Assembly (NCBI RefSeq): GCF_036825535.1 | Contig: NZ_CP098812.1 | Coordinates: 1,302,001 to 1,366,000 of the forward strand | Direction of reading: 5' to 3' | Length of the DNA: 64,000 bases | Source of the DNA: Parasalinivibrio latis | GTDB lineage: Bacteria > Pseudomonadota > Gammaproteobacteria > Enterobacterales > Vibrionaceae | Shown: one piece after another, positions 9,035 through 17,709 of the stretch | How positions within the stretch are numbered: position 1 is the stretch's first letter | Layout of the letters: each line of letters begins with the position of its first letter | Position numbers and translations under genes: made by a program | The notes under the pieces: model-generated | Databases searched by the model: none | Seen by the model: the letters and a program-made list of their open reading frames with translations, nothing else | Told to the model about the DNA's origin: nothing

Positions 9035-9121
9035 GCCCTGATGGTGGAATTGGTAGACACAAGGGATTTAAAATCCCTCGACGTTCGCGTTGTGCCGGTT
9101 CAAGTCCGGCTCGGGGCACCA
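9035..9121 (+). tRNA. tRNA-Leu (UAA), prophage integration target
   Basis: 87 nt with the long variable arm of a class II tRNA. Acceptor GCCCTGA/TCGGGGC, anticodon TAA in AGGGATTTAAAATCCCT, T loop GGTTCAAGTCC, encoded CCA. Its 3' part from 9064 is part of the 80-bp core repeated at 53981 and, slightly altered, at 55577. The integrated phage therefore restores the 3' end of the gene. Confidence 0.97.
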
Positions 9122-9143
9122 TTAAAATTCAAGCATTTAAGGC
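9064..9143. other. attL core of the prophage
   Basis: 80 bp identical to 53981-54060, starting at GGATTTAAAA in the tRNA-Leu anticodon stem and ending 22 bp past the CCA. Integrase lies just inside. Together they define a 45-kb prophage. Confidence 0.92.
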
Positions 9144-9167
9144 CACTTTCAAAAGTGGCCTTTTTTG
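9139..9167 (+). terminator. Terminator behind tRNA-Leu
   Basis: AAGGCCACTTT/AAAGTGGCCTT hairpin plus T6. Similar hairpins follow attR1 (54055) and attR2 (55651). The attR2 copy is the closer match. Confidence 0.8.
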
Positions 9168-9269
9168 TGCATGGTGCCATTTTCAGAAAATGGTTCAGAA
9201 AATAGATTTTCAAGCCAAATCCCGGCTGCTCATTTTTCTATACAATTTCCTTTTCTACTCCTGATATTT

Positions 9270-10052
9270 TTATTCAATTATTTCCATGACCTCAATAAGC
9301 CAAGCAGAATTGTCCCAACCCGTATAACAATTTGAAGCGGCTAATCCAGGGACAGTAGACACATGTACCGTAACTTCGTGTTCACCTGCACTAATGTTGG
9401 GACAGTAACCAGTTATGCTGGTATTTGAATGGACATTTGAATGATTTGCATCATGTCGGTCTGCATAAAGCATTACATTTCCACAACTATTGTTCCCATC
9501 TAAATTAACTGCCCACCGACACCCCTTTTGGTTGCCTGTTACTCGAGTATTGTCAACATAATTAATTCTCAATATTGTGTCGTCCCTAAGCTTTTCAAAT
9601 GAAAGTTTTTTCGTCTGTAACAATCCATCATCTAGTTCATTATTTGGACCGTTACCACCAATATGGGAAACAGATAAAACTTTTCCTGGATATTTCTTTA
9701 TATTATTTACGGCTTCTTTTGCTGCTTGCTCTTGGCCTTGGATAGAAGCATAAGTCGCCTGGGATTTATGAAGTTTTTCTGTCATTTCATTTTGTAATTT
9801 CAATGCTTTTTCATGGAATTTTTCTATTTCTCTGTTGAGTGTTATTTCGTTACTCTCAATTAACTTACTTAACTTTTCCTCGTATTTCTCTTTAAAAAGC
9901 ACAAATTCAGGATCTTTGTTACTTACGTATCTACTTTCAATGAAAATAAATGCCCCAAATATTGCAGCTATGACAGCAACTAACCCTGCCAAGATTCCCG
10001 CTAATGCTCCTATGGTTCCAAGTATTCCGGAAGACTTTTGTTTTCCTTCCAT
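9270..10052 (-). CDS. Membrane-anchored coiled-coil protein with a fibre-like C-terminal domain
   Basis: Unknown function. Residues about 8-40 are Gly/Ala/Ile-rich and hydrophobic (one or two membrane helices). Residues about 50-120 are charged with coiled-coil spacing. The last 120 residues are a Cys/Asn/Trp-rich beta-type domain ending in CYTGWDNSAWLIEVMEI, which resembles C-terminal domains of phage fibre or C1q-like trimers. ATG at 10052 has GGTGA 6 nt upstream and is preferred over the GTG at 10067. It lies alone between attL and integrase, a usual place for lysogenic-conversion genes. A surface or superinfection role is inference. Confidence 0.65.
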   Translation of the reverse strand: MEGKQKSSGILGTIGALAGILAGLVAVIAAIFGAFIFIESRYVSNKDPEFVLFKEKYEEKLSKLIESNEITLNREIEKFHEKALKLQNEMTEKLHKSQATYASIQGQEQAAKEAVNNIKKYPGKVLSVSHIGGNGPNNELDDGLLQTKKLSFEKLRDDTILRINYVDNTRVTGNQKGCRWAVNLDGNNSCGNVMLYADRHDANHSNVHSNTSITGYCPNISAGEHEVTVHVSTVPGLAASNCYTGWDNSAWLIEVMEIIE

Positions 10053-10440
10053 GATTTCACCATTCACTTAAATGTTGATTGAATATGTCAAGTTTTTTCA
10101 GACTCTATGGCGTATTTGGAAACAGAACGGTGGAAGAAACTACGATATTTCCCCGTTAAAAATCAAACCTATCCTGAGCTGAAAATGATTTGCCGTGTGT
10201 GTTATGAAGGTAATACTATGTGAGTGTTAATATACGTCTGAAAAATGCGACTAAGAGAGATGTTTAGTTTTAAGTCCGATGACAATTGGAAAAAGGAATT
10301 GGTATATAATGTGTTAGTCTATGTGAATGTCCGATCAGTGTTCTGAGCTGAAAACGCTTCAAAACAATTAGACAGCCTTAGCTAATCTTAATCTGGTTTT
10401 GAATAAAGCAATGTTGTACCTAATTTGATACATTTGAAGA
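10053..10440. other. AT-rich gap between conversion gene and integrase
   Basis: About 390 bp without a supported gene. It probably contains the promoter of 9270-10052. No attachment site, repeat or RNA was recognised. Confidence 0.4.
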
Positions 10441-11460
10441 CTATTTCTTTTTGTGCCGTCCAATATCTTTTTGAAGGGTTTGGACTACTTCCACTTTGCG
10501 ATTGTATGTTGAGACCTGTCGCTCTGTTTTGTGTCCCGAAAATATCTGCTTGTCCTGTACACTGCCCTCATAATCACTGATTCCCTTCGCTTTGAGGTCA
10601 TGGAAGGTGAAATCCAAGGGTAGTCCGGTTGCCGCTCGGGCAATTTGTCTTACTTTGCTCCATCGGTGACTGAAAACATCTCGGGAATACTGCTTTCCTG
10701 TTGACTGGTGAATAACAAAGATACTGTTATTCCCAAATGCTTCATCGCACTCACTGACTGCTTTTCGCAGTGCAGGGGTCCAGGCTTTAATTTGTTTTTT
10801 CCCGGTCTTGCCCTGCTGTATGAAAATACCTTCTTCCAGCAGTTGGGACTTTTTAAGCGCGAGGACATCTCCCTGACGCGCAGCGCAAAGGTAACTGATT
10901 TCCATGGCGGCACGAACGACAGGGCAGGCGTGCTGGTAGACAGCTTCGTACTCGGCATCAGTAACATACCGGTCCCTGGCAACTTCCTTGAACTGCCTGA
11001 CTCCCTGGCAAGGGTTTCGTTTTGCATACCCTCTTTCGTAAGCCCACCTGAACATACGTGAAAAAAAAGCTTTCTCCCTGTTAGCCTGGACTTTTGAGTG
11101 CCTGCCCCTGATATCCATGTAGCGACGGATATGTTGTGGCTCGACGCTATCCGGAGCCATCCTTCCGAAGACAGGGATGATTTTCTTTGAGTATTTTCGG
11201 TAGTCTACTTGTGTGGCTGGAGCCAGATCTTCGAAGTCGGTACTCATGAAAAATTTCTCAATCAACGCTTCAATGTAAAGATTCTTTTCAAACTCCAGTA
11301 ATTTTTGTTTGTAAGCATTCCATACTTCTTCGTGCCCAGCTTCGAGCCCACAAAGACGAATGACACCGCCTGAAGAAGGACGCCATTCATAGGCACTTCG
11401 TCCTTGGTAAACTCGAGAAGGCATCCATTCGTGTTCTTTACTGCGCTTCCTACCTGCCAT
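10441..11460 (-). CDS. int: Tyrosine-recombinase phage integrase
   Basis: Catalyses site-specific integration and excision at tRNA-Leu. In the 339 aa, an N-terminal arm-binding part is followed by a core-binding SAM-like domain (about 60-165) and the catalytic domain. Catalytic residues seen: Arg in CAARQGDVLAL (about 198), His in FHDLKAKG (about 290) with the second Arg replaced by Lys, as in some phage integrases, His in SGHKTERQ, and nucleophile Tyr in VSTYNRK near the end. Its start overlaps the stop of the upstream excisionase-like gene by one base. It is a phage enzyme; I see no sign that it is an integron IntI. Confidence 0.93.
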   Translation of the reverse strand: MAGRKRSKEHEWMPSRVYQGRSAYEWRPSSGGVIRLCGLEAGHEEVWNAYKQKLLEFEKNLYIEALIEKFFMSTDFEDLAPATQVDYRKYSKKIIPVFGRMAPDSVEPQHIRRYMDIRGRHSKVQANREKAFFSRMFRWAYERGYAKRNPCQGVRQFKEVARDRYVTDAEYEAVYQHACPVVRAAMEISYLCAARQGDVLALKKSQLLEEGIFIQQGKTGKKQIKAWTPALRKAVSECDEAFGNNSIFVIHQSTGKQYSRDVFSHRWSKVRQIARAATGLPLDFTFHDLKAKGISDYEGSVQDKQIFSGHKTERQVSTYNRKVEVVQTLQKDIGRHKKK

Positions 11461-11699
11461 TACATGATTGCCTCAAAATTAGGGATTGGGGCATCCGGTT
11501 TTTCCTCAACGATGCGCTGATTGGCAATGTTGGGATGCATGATATGCCACCAATTCGTAAATACAGAATTGGTCGCTTTTCGGTAAATGACAAATATTCC
11601 CGCACTCCTGAGAAGGCGAAGTTGTTCTTTGGAGCTCTTGTACCCTGTCACCAGGTAAAGTTCTTCCGCGGTGAGTGGGCGGCAAAGGTTCATGTCCAT
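11460..11699 (-). CDS. DUF4224-type excisionase-like protein
   Basis: 79 aa. The N-terminus (PLTAEELYLVTGYKSSKEQLRLL) matches the DUF4224 pattern of small proteins that sit next to phage integrases and are thought to act as excisionase or DNA-binding partners. The stop codon overlaps the int ATG by one nucleotide, so the two are probably translationally coupled. The function is inferred from family and position. Confidence 0.75.
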   Translation of the reverse strand: MDMNLCRPLTAEELYLVTGYKSSKEQLRLLRSAGIFVIYRKATNSVFTNWWHIMHPNIANQRIVEEKPDAPIPNFEAIM

Positions 11700-11771
11700 G
11701 CTGTGTACCTCCCTGGGTGCTTTGAAACAAAGTTACATCAGCCGAAGTAACTTGATTGAGTTACGTCGGAT

Positions 11772-12761
11772 TCAGCTCAGCAGTGGTTCAACAAACGGCT
11801 CTGATTCAAGCTCGAGCTTTTCAATCATGTCCCAGATATCCGGGTCATCATCTTCCAGCAGGCTGAGCGCATAGCTGCGGTATTGAAGTTGGGTAAGGGT
11901 GTGCTGCTCGATCTCCACCATGACGGTGTCTTCTTCTGGCGGGGCATCTTCAGCATGCTGCTCTATCAACTTTAGCTGACGAAGGGCGGCATTCTTGGCT
12001 GATATCGCTTCTTCCACTTTGTCACCGAATTCCGCCTCTGTGATGTCGGTTTTCTCCAACTGGATTATTGCCATCAACACTTCATCTTTCGTGCTGTCCA
12101 GGTACTGGGAGGGCAGGGAGCTGATACTGCTGATATCCAGAGTTATCCGGGCAAGGCGGACCTGCTCAGCCATGGCATCCTGTTTCACCCTTTCAATCAG
12201 GGCATCGTTTACTGCCTGGAGCGCGTCTTGTTTGGCAGTGAGTGCGTCTGAAATCATCTCGCCAAACTGCTCGGCATCAACAGGCATGTCATTGATGGCG
12301 TTTGACAGTTCGGTCAGTTCATCCTTGGTTTCTGTTCCTTTTAGCTGGGCAACCTGACGGATGTTTTCAATCCGGGCCAGGATAGCGTCCCTGGCTTCAG
12401 CTTCCTGCCTGGCTTGCTCCGCTTCCCATTCCGTTCTGGGCTTTAACACTTCACGCCGCAAGCTGTTCAGCTCATCTTCCACCTGCTTGCGGGTGGCTTT
12501 AACCCGTTTGATTTGGTCCTCCTTGGAGGCAATCAGCCCATTGATGGAATCAACCAGAGTGGTTTTGCTTTTGCTGACCTTGAGCGCCAGCGCGCCAATT
12601 CGTTCACGTCCCTTACGAGTCTCCACGTCCGGCACTTCACTGGAAGCTTCTGTACGGATGGCATCCAGAAGAGGGCGGATACTGCTGATGTCGGTCAGGA
12701 GCTCAATGGCTTCTTCTTTCTCTAAGGTGCGGAGCTGGTTAAGTGTGGTGAGCTGTTTCAT
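11772..12761 (-). CDS. Coiled-coil phage protein of the annealase module
   Basis: 329 aa from ATG 12761 (GAGGGAA 8 nt upstream; a longer in-frame start at 12809 has none). Almost entirely helical and charged, with long coiled coil around residues 60-140 (ETRKGRERIGALALKVSKSK, then a KATRKQVEDELNSLRREV segment). In layout it resembles DUF1351-like phage proteins found next to single-strand annealing proteins. It overlaps the Rad52-like gene upstream by 23 nt, so the pair is co-translated. A helper role in recombination is inference. Confidence 0.65.
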   Translation of the reverse strand: MKQLTTLNQLRTLEKEEAIELLTDISSIRPLLDAIRTEASSEVPDVETRKGRERIGALALKVSKSKTTLVDSINGLIASKEDQIKRVKATRKQVEDELNSLRREVLKPRTEWEAEQARQEAEARDAILARIENIRQVAQLKGTETKDELTELSNAINDMPVDAEQFGEMISDALTAKQDALQAVNDALIERVKQDAMAEQVRLARITLDISSISSLPSQYLDSTKDEVLMAIIQLEKTDITEAEFGDKVEEAISAKNAALRQLKLIEQHAEDAPPEEDTVMVEIEQHTLTQLQYRSYALSLLEDDDPDIWDMIEKLELESEPFVEPLLS

Positions 12762-13680
12762 GGTCGGTTCCCTCGAGTTTGCTTTTGGCATCCCGGTAAA
12801 CGTCGCCAATGTGTTGAATCAGGCTTGCCGGGGAAACACCGAATTCCTCGGCTTTTTCGGTCGCCAGGTCGACAGCCAGGCGGTAAGCGTTATCCAACGT
12901 TGCCTTGCTTGGCATCTCTGGCAGGACGGCGATTGATTCCTGTAGCTTGGCTTCTATGTCAGAAAGAACGGTTTGCTCATGTTCAGCAGCGTAATCGATG
13001 AGCTGTTGTTTCTTCTCGTCCTTGGTCTTGATGACTTTCTGCAACAGCTCCCGGTCGCCTGACGCCTTGGCTGCCTTGGTCGCTTCAGAGAACGCCCTGG
13101 AAAGTTCATCCATTGTGTTGGCACCAAGCATGGCGGACAGAAATTCTTCGTAGTCACGCTGCGGGATTGCCCATGCGGGCAGTGTCGGCTCGCGCCAGTC
13201 GATATACCTGTCTGGCTTGCCTTTTTCACGGTGGACATGGATGTTGCCATAACGCTTATCCTTGTATCCGTTTGCTTTGCGAGATTCCGCAAAGGTGGTT
13301 TCCATCTGGTAGAGGTAGCGCCCAATACCCCACTGGACAGCGGCGCGTTTCATGGAGGTAGAGCGGGCAGTCTTTACCGCATCGATGTTGCGGCGGGTAC
13401 CAAACTCAGCCGCATCCCATTTGGTAAAGCTCCTGCCTTCCAGGTACAGGGTGATGCCACACTCCACGCCGATGATTTCATTGCCTGAGCGAATGTCCCT
13501 GTACTCGACTTCCCAGCCAAAGACACCAACGGCATCATCCAACCGCTGTTGGACAGCCCGGGCAGTGATGTAAGGCACTGCCATTACCCAGGGGTTTTCA
13601 CCCGATATGCCTGCCTGTTGTACCCGCCACTCAATATCTTCGGGCGGGAACATGGCGGAGAGTTTTTCTTGGAGACACAT
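12739..13680 (-). CDS. Rad52/Rad22-family single-strand annealing protein
   Basis: Phage recombination mediator that anneals complementary single strands, here probably for replication-linked recombination. The first 190 residues carry the Rad52 core pattern: ITARAVQQRLDDAVGVFGWEVEY, GITLYLEG, the DAAEFGT segment, AVKTARSTSMKRAAVQWGIGRYLY. The C-terminal 120 residues are a variable helical tail. 313 aa. Part of a leftward early operon with the coiled-coil gene. Confidence 0.85.
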   Translation of the reverse strand: MCLQEKLSAMFPPEDIEWRVQQAGISGENPWVMAVPYITARAVQQRLDDAVGVFGWEVEYRDIRSGNEIIGVECGITLYLEGRSFTKWDAAEFGTRRNIDAVKTARSTSMKRAAVQWGIGRYLYQMETTFAESRKANGYKDKRYGNIHVHREKGKPDRYIDWREPTLPAWAIPQRDYEEFLSAMLGANTMDELSRAFSEATKAAKASGDRELLQKVIKTKDEKKQQLIDYAAEHEQTVLSDIEAKLQESIAVLPEMPSKATLDNAYRLAVDLATEKAEEFGVSPASLIQHIGDVYRDAKSKLEGTDHETAHHT

Positions 13681-13689
13681 AACTGAGCC

Positions 13690-14115
13690 TTACATCCAGC
13701 CAGCGTCGAAAGCGGCTTCAATGTTTTCTTCTTCAAGCTGTTTGGTCAGCCCTATTTCGAATTTGCTGCGGTGGGACTGGATGAAGTCATTGAACGCTTC
13801 CTCAATGAGGATTTGTGAAAACATGGCGTTCTGGATGTAGTCGGACTGGCGGTGTTTAAGGTCTGAATTGTGCAGGGCGCGAAGGATAGCGACTACCGCT
13901 GTCATGTTCCCGTTTTGGAAGTCGTTGATCAGGTAGTCAATGAAGTCATCTTCGTAGTTCAGGCCACAGACCTCATTGCCGAACCGGATGTCATCGCCAC
14001 ACCGTTCCATGTAGGCATCGAGCAGGTTGTCCCACGATTCCTGTGCGCAGACCTGGCGGTCGTGATTGTTCATGGCAATAACGGTGGCGCATGGTTGGTT
14101 TGATTGATAAGACAT
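13690..14115 (-). CDS. Early phage protein, unknown function
   Basis: 141 aa from ATG 14115, which has GAGGAA 8 nt upstream; an earlier frame start at 14163 overlaps the operator region and is less likely. Acidic, no recognised domain. First gene of the leftward early operon behind the left operators, so expected to be made early on induction. It ends 9 bp before the Rad52-like gene. Confidence 0.65.
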   Translation of the reverse strand: MSYQSNQPCATVIAMNNHDRQVCAQESWDNLLDAYMERCGDDIRFGNEVCGLNYEDDFIDYLINDFQNGNMTAVVAILRALHNSDLKHRQSDYIQNAMFSQILIEEAFNDFIQSHRSKFEIGLTKQLEEENIEAAFDAGWM

Positions 14116-14170
14116 GGTGCTGTTCCTCTTCGCAAGCGTGGAGTACGAACACTTCTCCGACATGTATTCA

Positions 14171-14263
14171 GTTTGATGAATTAAACGTTAAGACTCATAT
14201 CAATTGGATTTTAGTTTAACGCATTAAACATTTCGGTCAAACAAAATGTTTAATTGATTAAAC
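14171..14263. promoter_or_regulatory. Left operator cluster (three CI/Cro sites)
   Basis: Three 16-bp near-palindromes: GTTTGATGAATTAAAC (14171-14186), GTTTAACGCATTAAAC (14214-14229), GTTTAATTGATTAAAC (14248-14263). The shared form is GTTTAA-N4-TTAAAC. They lie between cI and the leftward early operon, as OL sites do in lambdoid phages. Confidence 0.8.
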
Positions 14264-14280
14264 ATATTTTCAGAGGATAA

Positions 14281-14305
14281 CAAAAAACCCGCAGTGAGCG
14301 GGTTT
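14281..14305 (-). terminator. Terminator of the cI gene
   Basis: ACCCGC-AGTGA-GCGGGT stem, T run on the minus strand, 25 bp behind the repressor stop. Confidence 0.75.
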
Positions 14306-14330
14306 GAAGAATTATTGATAGTTCAGAAAG

Positions 14331-15032
14331 TTAGTACAATACAGAAGACCAGAAAACCTTCCCAATAATCCGGATCCGCTGGCTTTCCTCTAATGAATAG
14401 GATTCGTCTGGATACTCTTGAGTATTGTAGCTGCGTAATCGGATACCACCCCCAGGCAGACGGTAGATAAGTTTTACCCGTAGGAGGCCATCGTGATTTA
14501 TGGCATACATTTTACCGTCCACAATATCGGCAGCAGACGTATTTACACCAATCACTGAACCGTCGGGTAGGACAGGCTCCATACTGGTTCCTGAGACTTT
14601 TACACAAACTGCTGCGGTAATAGGAACACCAACACGTTTCAGTGTCGATTTAGCGAACTTCAGTTTATAGGTGGTATGTTCTAGCGGATCGAAAGTACCG
14701 TCCCCGGCAGCTAATTCCACATCTGCCAAAAAAGGAAGATCGACATCATCTTCATCCGGCTCTGATGAACTATCCCAAGCCTCTATTCGACCAACGATAG
14801 ACGCATTCTCGACAATAGGGCGTTTAGTCGGTGTCTCAATACCTTCATCAAGATCCTTGGCATCGAGGCCAAGTACTTCTGCAAGCTTAAAGAGATTTCT
14901 ACCTTTTGGTCTAGACAGACCATTTCTCCAAAGAGAAACCGTCCCTCTGGATACACCCACTCTCTTAACAATGTCTGCTGGCTTTAAGCCGAGCTTAACC
15001 ATGTACTGGTTAATCAGTTCTGAAGTCTCCAT
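14331..15032 (-). CDS. cI: CI-like LexA/S24 prophage repressor
   Basis: Maintains lysogeny by binding the GTTTAA-N4-TTAAAC operators. Residues about 8-62 are an XRE-type helix-turn-helix (MVKLGLKPADIVKRVGVSRG). Residues about 100-233 are the S24 self-cleaving domain: cleavage site in LAAGDG, nucleophile Ser in VSGTSMEPVLPDGS, general-base Lys in LLRVKLIYR. 233 aa, normal length. An operator (15033-15048) begins one base upstream of the start codon, giving autoregulation. RecA-triggered self-cleavage is expected from the family. Confidence 0.93.
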   Translation of the reverse strand: METSELINQYMVKLGLKPADIVKRVGVSRGTVSLWRNGLSRPKGRNLFKLAEVLGLDAKDLDEGIETPTKRPIVENASIVGRIEAWDSSSEPDEDDVDLPFLADVELAAGDGTFDPLEHTTYKLKFAKSTLKRVGVPITAAVCVKVSGTSMEPVLPDGSVIGVNTSAADIVDGKMYAINHDGLLRVKLIYRLPGGGIRLRSYNTQEYPDESYSLEESQRIRIIGKVFWSSVLY

Positions 15033-15095
15033 GTTTTACATGTTAAACATTATTTTGTTTAACCGCCTAGACATAGAATGTTTAATAGATTAAAT
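15033..15095. promoter_or_regulatory. Right operator cluster between cI and cro
   Basis: Sites GTTTTACATGTTAAAC (15033-15048), GTTTAACCGCCTAGAC (15057-15072, degenerate right half) and GTTTAATAGATTAAAT (15080-15095), plus a half-site GTTTAA at 15099. Same motif as the left cluster. Spacing 24 and 23 bp centre to centre, as expected for cooperative dimers at OR. Confidence 0.78.
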
Positions 15096-15125
15096 TTTGT
15101 TTAATCGTGGCAACGGGAGGTGTTC

Positions 15126-15350
15126 ATGAAAAAGAAGGACGTGATCGACTACTACGGTAGTCAATCAAAAGCAGCTCGAGCCCTAAGAATTCATCGATCA
15201 ACCATTTCTAACTGGCCTGATGATGTACCTCCTTTGACCGCATATCGAATTGAACGGATGACGAAAGGAAAGCTGAAGTTCTTAGACCCTTGGTTAGAAG
15301 AAATTGAGCTTAGTACGCAGCATAAACTCAGACAGGAGCAGTGCCAATGA
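15126..15350 (+). CDS. Cro-like (YdaS-type) repressor
   Basis: 74-aa helix-turn-helix protein (DVIDYYGSQSKAARALRIHR, then STISNWPDDVPPLTAYRIE), typical of the YdaS/Cro family that opposes CI and allows lytic growth. ATG 15126 follows GGGAGG by 5 nt and is preferred over a GTG at 15120. The next gene starts inside its last codons (ATGA overlap). Confidence 0.85.
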   Translation: MKKKDVIDYYGSQSKAARALRIHRSTISNWPDDVPPLTAYRIERMTKGKLKFLDPWLEEIELSTQHKLRQEQCQ

Positions 15351-15919
15351 CCCCTCAAAAACACCGCCTGATGACACTTCACAAGTACATTTCAAAGTGG
15401 CTACAGCGTAACGGAATGAGCCAGTCTGTCGTCGCTCAGGAGATTGTTGAGAGTTTCAGGGCGTTAGATCTGGATAAAGCACTTCAGGTTGAAGACATCT
15501 TTTTCATGGATACCGGTGATGTCTTCACTGATGTCGCTACAAATCGTCAAAAGATCTTTCGTTGGCTGGGCTTTATGGACAACGGATCCAAGCGAAGTCC
15601 AAGCCGCCTTTTCTTTGTCGAGCAGGCAATCGTTGCTGCCATGCCACCTGATATTCGGGCTTCCTACCTTAACGAAGTCTATGGCGACTGCGGGATGTTC
15701 TTTGGTGCTGAAGCTATCGCCACTGAATTCTGCCGACTGGATCCGTCGAAGATGACGGAGTCGATGATCAAAGAAGGTTCAGAGGCTCAAATCGCACTGC
15801 TTCAACTGGGGGAGAACCCCAACCATGAAAAGGTCCGGGAAGCGATTCAGGAACTGCGTGAATCCATTGCCACGAACCTTAGCGCGCTTCGTCTGATTGA
15901 CGAGAAGTATGGGAGGTGA
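15347..15919 (+). CDS. Phage regulatory protein in the cII/YdaT position
   Basis: 190 aa from ATG 15347 (AGGAG 8 nt upstream). Residues 5-50 look like a DNA-binding helical segment (WLQRNGMSQSVVAQEIVESF). The rest is helical with no family I can name with confidence. Its place directly behind the Cro/YdaS-like gene and before replication genes is that of CII or YdaT-type regulators. This assignment rests on position. Confidence 0.55.
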   Translation: MTPQKHRLMTLHKYISKWLQRNGMSQSVVAQEIVESFRALDLDKALQVEDIFFMDTGDVFTDVATNRQKIFRWLGFMDNGSKRSPSRLFFVEQAIVAAMPPDIRASYLNEVYGDCGMFFGAEAIATEFCRLDPSKMTESMIKEGSEAQIALLQLGENPNHEKVREAIQELRESIATNLSALRLIDEKYGR

Positions 15920-15922
15920 GGT

Positions 15923-16705
15923 ATGAGTATCATCCGAGTCAAACGCCCCAATCATTTCAGCATAATCAGTAACGCCGTTTTTGCTGATAACCAGCTTTCT
16001 TTCCAGTCTATGGGCTTGCTGTCGTATCTCCTGTCGAAACCTGATGACTGGACGGTGAGTGTGGACCACCTGGTGAAGGTCACGGAAGGGACATCCAAGA
16101 AAACCGGACGGGAAGGGCTCTACAACATCCTGAAGGAGCTCAAACATGCCGGGTTTGTTCATGTTCAAAAGCATGCCAGTGGCAAGGTGACTTACACGGT
16201 GCATGATGAGCCTCATCCGGATAAGCCTGATAAGGAAAACCCCGATGAGGGAATGCCTGATACGGCTGACCCTGATGAGGCTAAGCCTAATCAGGCTGAG
16301 CCGACACTACTAAATACTGAATATAAACAAACACTGAACAGGACCAATAAAACGTGCGCGCAAAGCGCCGATGACCCCGCCGCTTTCCACCTGCTGTCAA
16401 AAAGCGGGGAGTACTTCCCCGTTACCGATGACTACCTTTCAGAGCTGACCAACGCTTTCCCCCAGGTGAATGTCAGGGCAGAGCTTGCCAAAGCAGCCCA
16501 ATGGCTCAATGCCAACCCGCCGAGACGGAAAACCCTGAGAGGCATGAGGCGCTTTGTCAGCAATTGGCTATCCAGGTCTGAGCGTTTTGCATCTTCGTCG
16601 CAGCCTGCGATGAACCGTCAGGAAGCACTGGAAGCGCGTAACGCCCAGGTGGTTTCGGAATGGCTCCAGGAAAAGTTCGGCAACGTTTACGACCAGGCAT
16701 CATGA
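15923..16705 (+). CDS. Phage replication initiator, O-like
   Basis: 260 aa. Residues 1-95 form a winged helix of the replication-protein-O/DnaD type (NHFSIISNAVFADNQLSFQS, then GLLSYLLSKPDDWTVSVDHL). A low-complexity linker at about 98-130 repeats P-D/N-E/K units (DKPDKENPDEGMPDTADPDE). The C-terminal part carries a DnaT/DnaD-like helical region ending in RFVSNWLSRSERF. Predicted to bind the phage origin and recruit the helicase loader encoded next. In lambda the origin lies inside the O gene; here the repetitive linker at about 16213-16310 is the matching place. Confidence 0.78.
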   Translation: MSIIRVKRPNHFSIISNAVFADNQLSFQSMGLLSYLLSKPDDWTVSVDHLVKVTEGTSKKTGREGLYNILKELKHAGFVHVQKHASGKVTYTVHDEPHPDKPDKENPDEGMPDTADPDEAKPNQAEPTLLNTEYKQTLNRTNKTCAQSADDPAAFHLLSKSGEYFPVTDDYLSELTNAFPQVNVRAELAKAAQWLNANPPRRKTLRGMRRFVSNWLSRSERFASSSQPAMNRQEALEARNAQVVSEWLQEKFGNVYDQAS

Positions 16706-16715
16706 GGGCAGGGAT

Positions 16716-17342
16716 ATGCGTGAATCCGATGCGGACCAGTTTGCGACACGATTAACCGAAGTGCTGGCGATCTACCAGCGCAGCATTTCGAAAGGGGTGA
16801 TTGGTACATGGTGGCGGGCGCTGAAGCACTTTGACTTTACCTCGGTGGACGAGGCGTTGGACAAGCATGTTCAGAACCCGGATGAAGGGCAGTACGCCCC
16901 AAAGCCAGCGGACATCATTAAGCTGCTGGGTGGTACCAGCAAAGACAGGGCATTGATTGCCTGGGCGGATGTTCAAACCGCGATAGGCACAGTGGGAGGT
17001 TACAACTCCGTGGTGTTTCCAGACCCGTTAATCCATGCCGTGGTCACTGACATGGGTGGCTGGTCAAAGCTCTGCCAGACCGAAGAGCCTGAAATGCCCT
17101 TCAGGGGAAACGAATTCCAGAACCGGTACCGGGCATACCTGTTCAACCCGCCAAGCTCTTACCCGCAAAAACTGATTGGTCTGTCCGAGACGACAAATTC
17201 TGCTGGTGGGAAGGACGTAGACCCGCCCATTCCGTTTGGTGACAAGAAAAAGTGCCGGGTGACCTTCGCCAATGGCAGGAAACCTTCCTTGTCCATGGGA
17301 CCCGCATTACTCCAACCGAAAGAAGGGGGAGAGCATGTTTAA
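16716..17342 (+). CDS. Phage replication protein P-like (helicase-loader position)
   Basis: 208 aa. The N-terminal 80 residues (TRLTEVLAIYQRSISKGVIG, then TWWRALKHFDFTSVDEALDK) match the pattern of DUF6475-like phage replication proteins. No ATPase motif, so it is not a DnaC-type loader. It follows the O-like gene by 10 bp and overlaps the next gene, as O-P pairs do. Loader function is inferred from position. Confidence 0.6.
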   Translation: MRESDADQFATRLTEVLAIYQRSISKGVIGTWWRALKHFDFTSVDEALDKHVQNPDEGQYAPKPADIIKLLGGTSKDRALIAWADVQTAIGTVGGYNSVVFPDPLIHAVVTDMGGWSKLCQTEEPEMPFRGNEFQNRYRAYLFNPPSSYPQKLIGLSETTNSAGGKDVDPPIPFGDKKKCRVTFANGRKPSLSMGPALLQPKEGGEHV

Positions 17343-17709
17343 ATCTGACTTATCGAAGGATGATCTTGAATACCTGGCGATGCGGAAGGAGCTGGAGACT
17401 CAGGCAGCGAGGGCATTTGTCCGGCAGGTGGTGATCGTCAACTACCGGAGCTACACGCCTTTGCGGGAGCAGATGATTATCCGAAAGCTCAGCGACACCT
17501 TTGGGCTGGAAGAAGAAACCATCAGGCTGCGCTGGTACAAGACTGGGATACCCGACTTTTTCCTTGAAGACGTTCTGGCGTACTGCCGGATAAACGGGTT
17601 GAAGATGTGGCGGCATTCATTCAGGCCACCGGATGAGATTGTGATGATGTGTCTGGAGCGTAAGAAGTACCAAAAGGCCAGCACGAAGAAATCCAGGGAG
17701 GCCGCATGA
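17335..17709 (+). CDS. Nin-region phage protein, unknown function
   Basis: 124 aa from ATG 17335 (GGGGGAGA just upstream, overlapping the P-like stop). The middle (TFGLEEETIRLRWYKTGIPD) suggests a small helix-turn-helix. Basic C-terminus. Overlaps the next ORF by ATGA. No family recognised. Confidence 0.6.
   Translation: MFKSDLSKDDLEYLAMRKELETQAARAFVRQVVIVNYRSYTPLREQMIIRKLSDTFGLEEETIRLRWYKTGIPDFFLEDVLAYCRINGLKMWRHSFRPPDEIVMMCLERKKYQKASTKKSREAA

Noticed and set aside
10441..11460. Integron integrase as the source of the cassettes
   Set aside because: The enzyme is next to attL with a DUF4224 partner and has the phage-integrase layout; I cannot see the extra patch typical of IntI.
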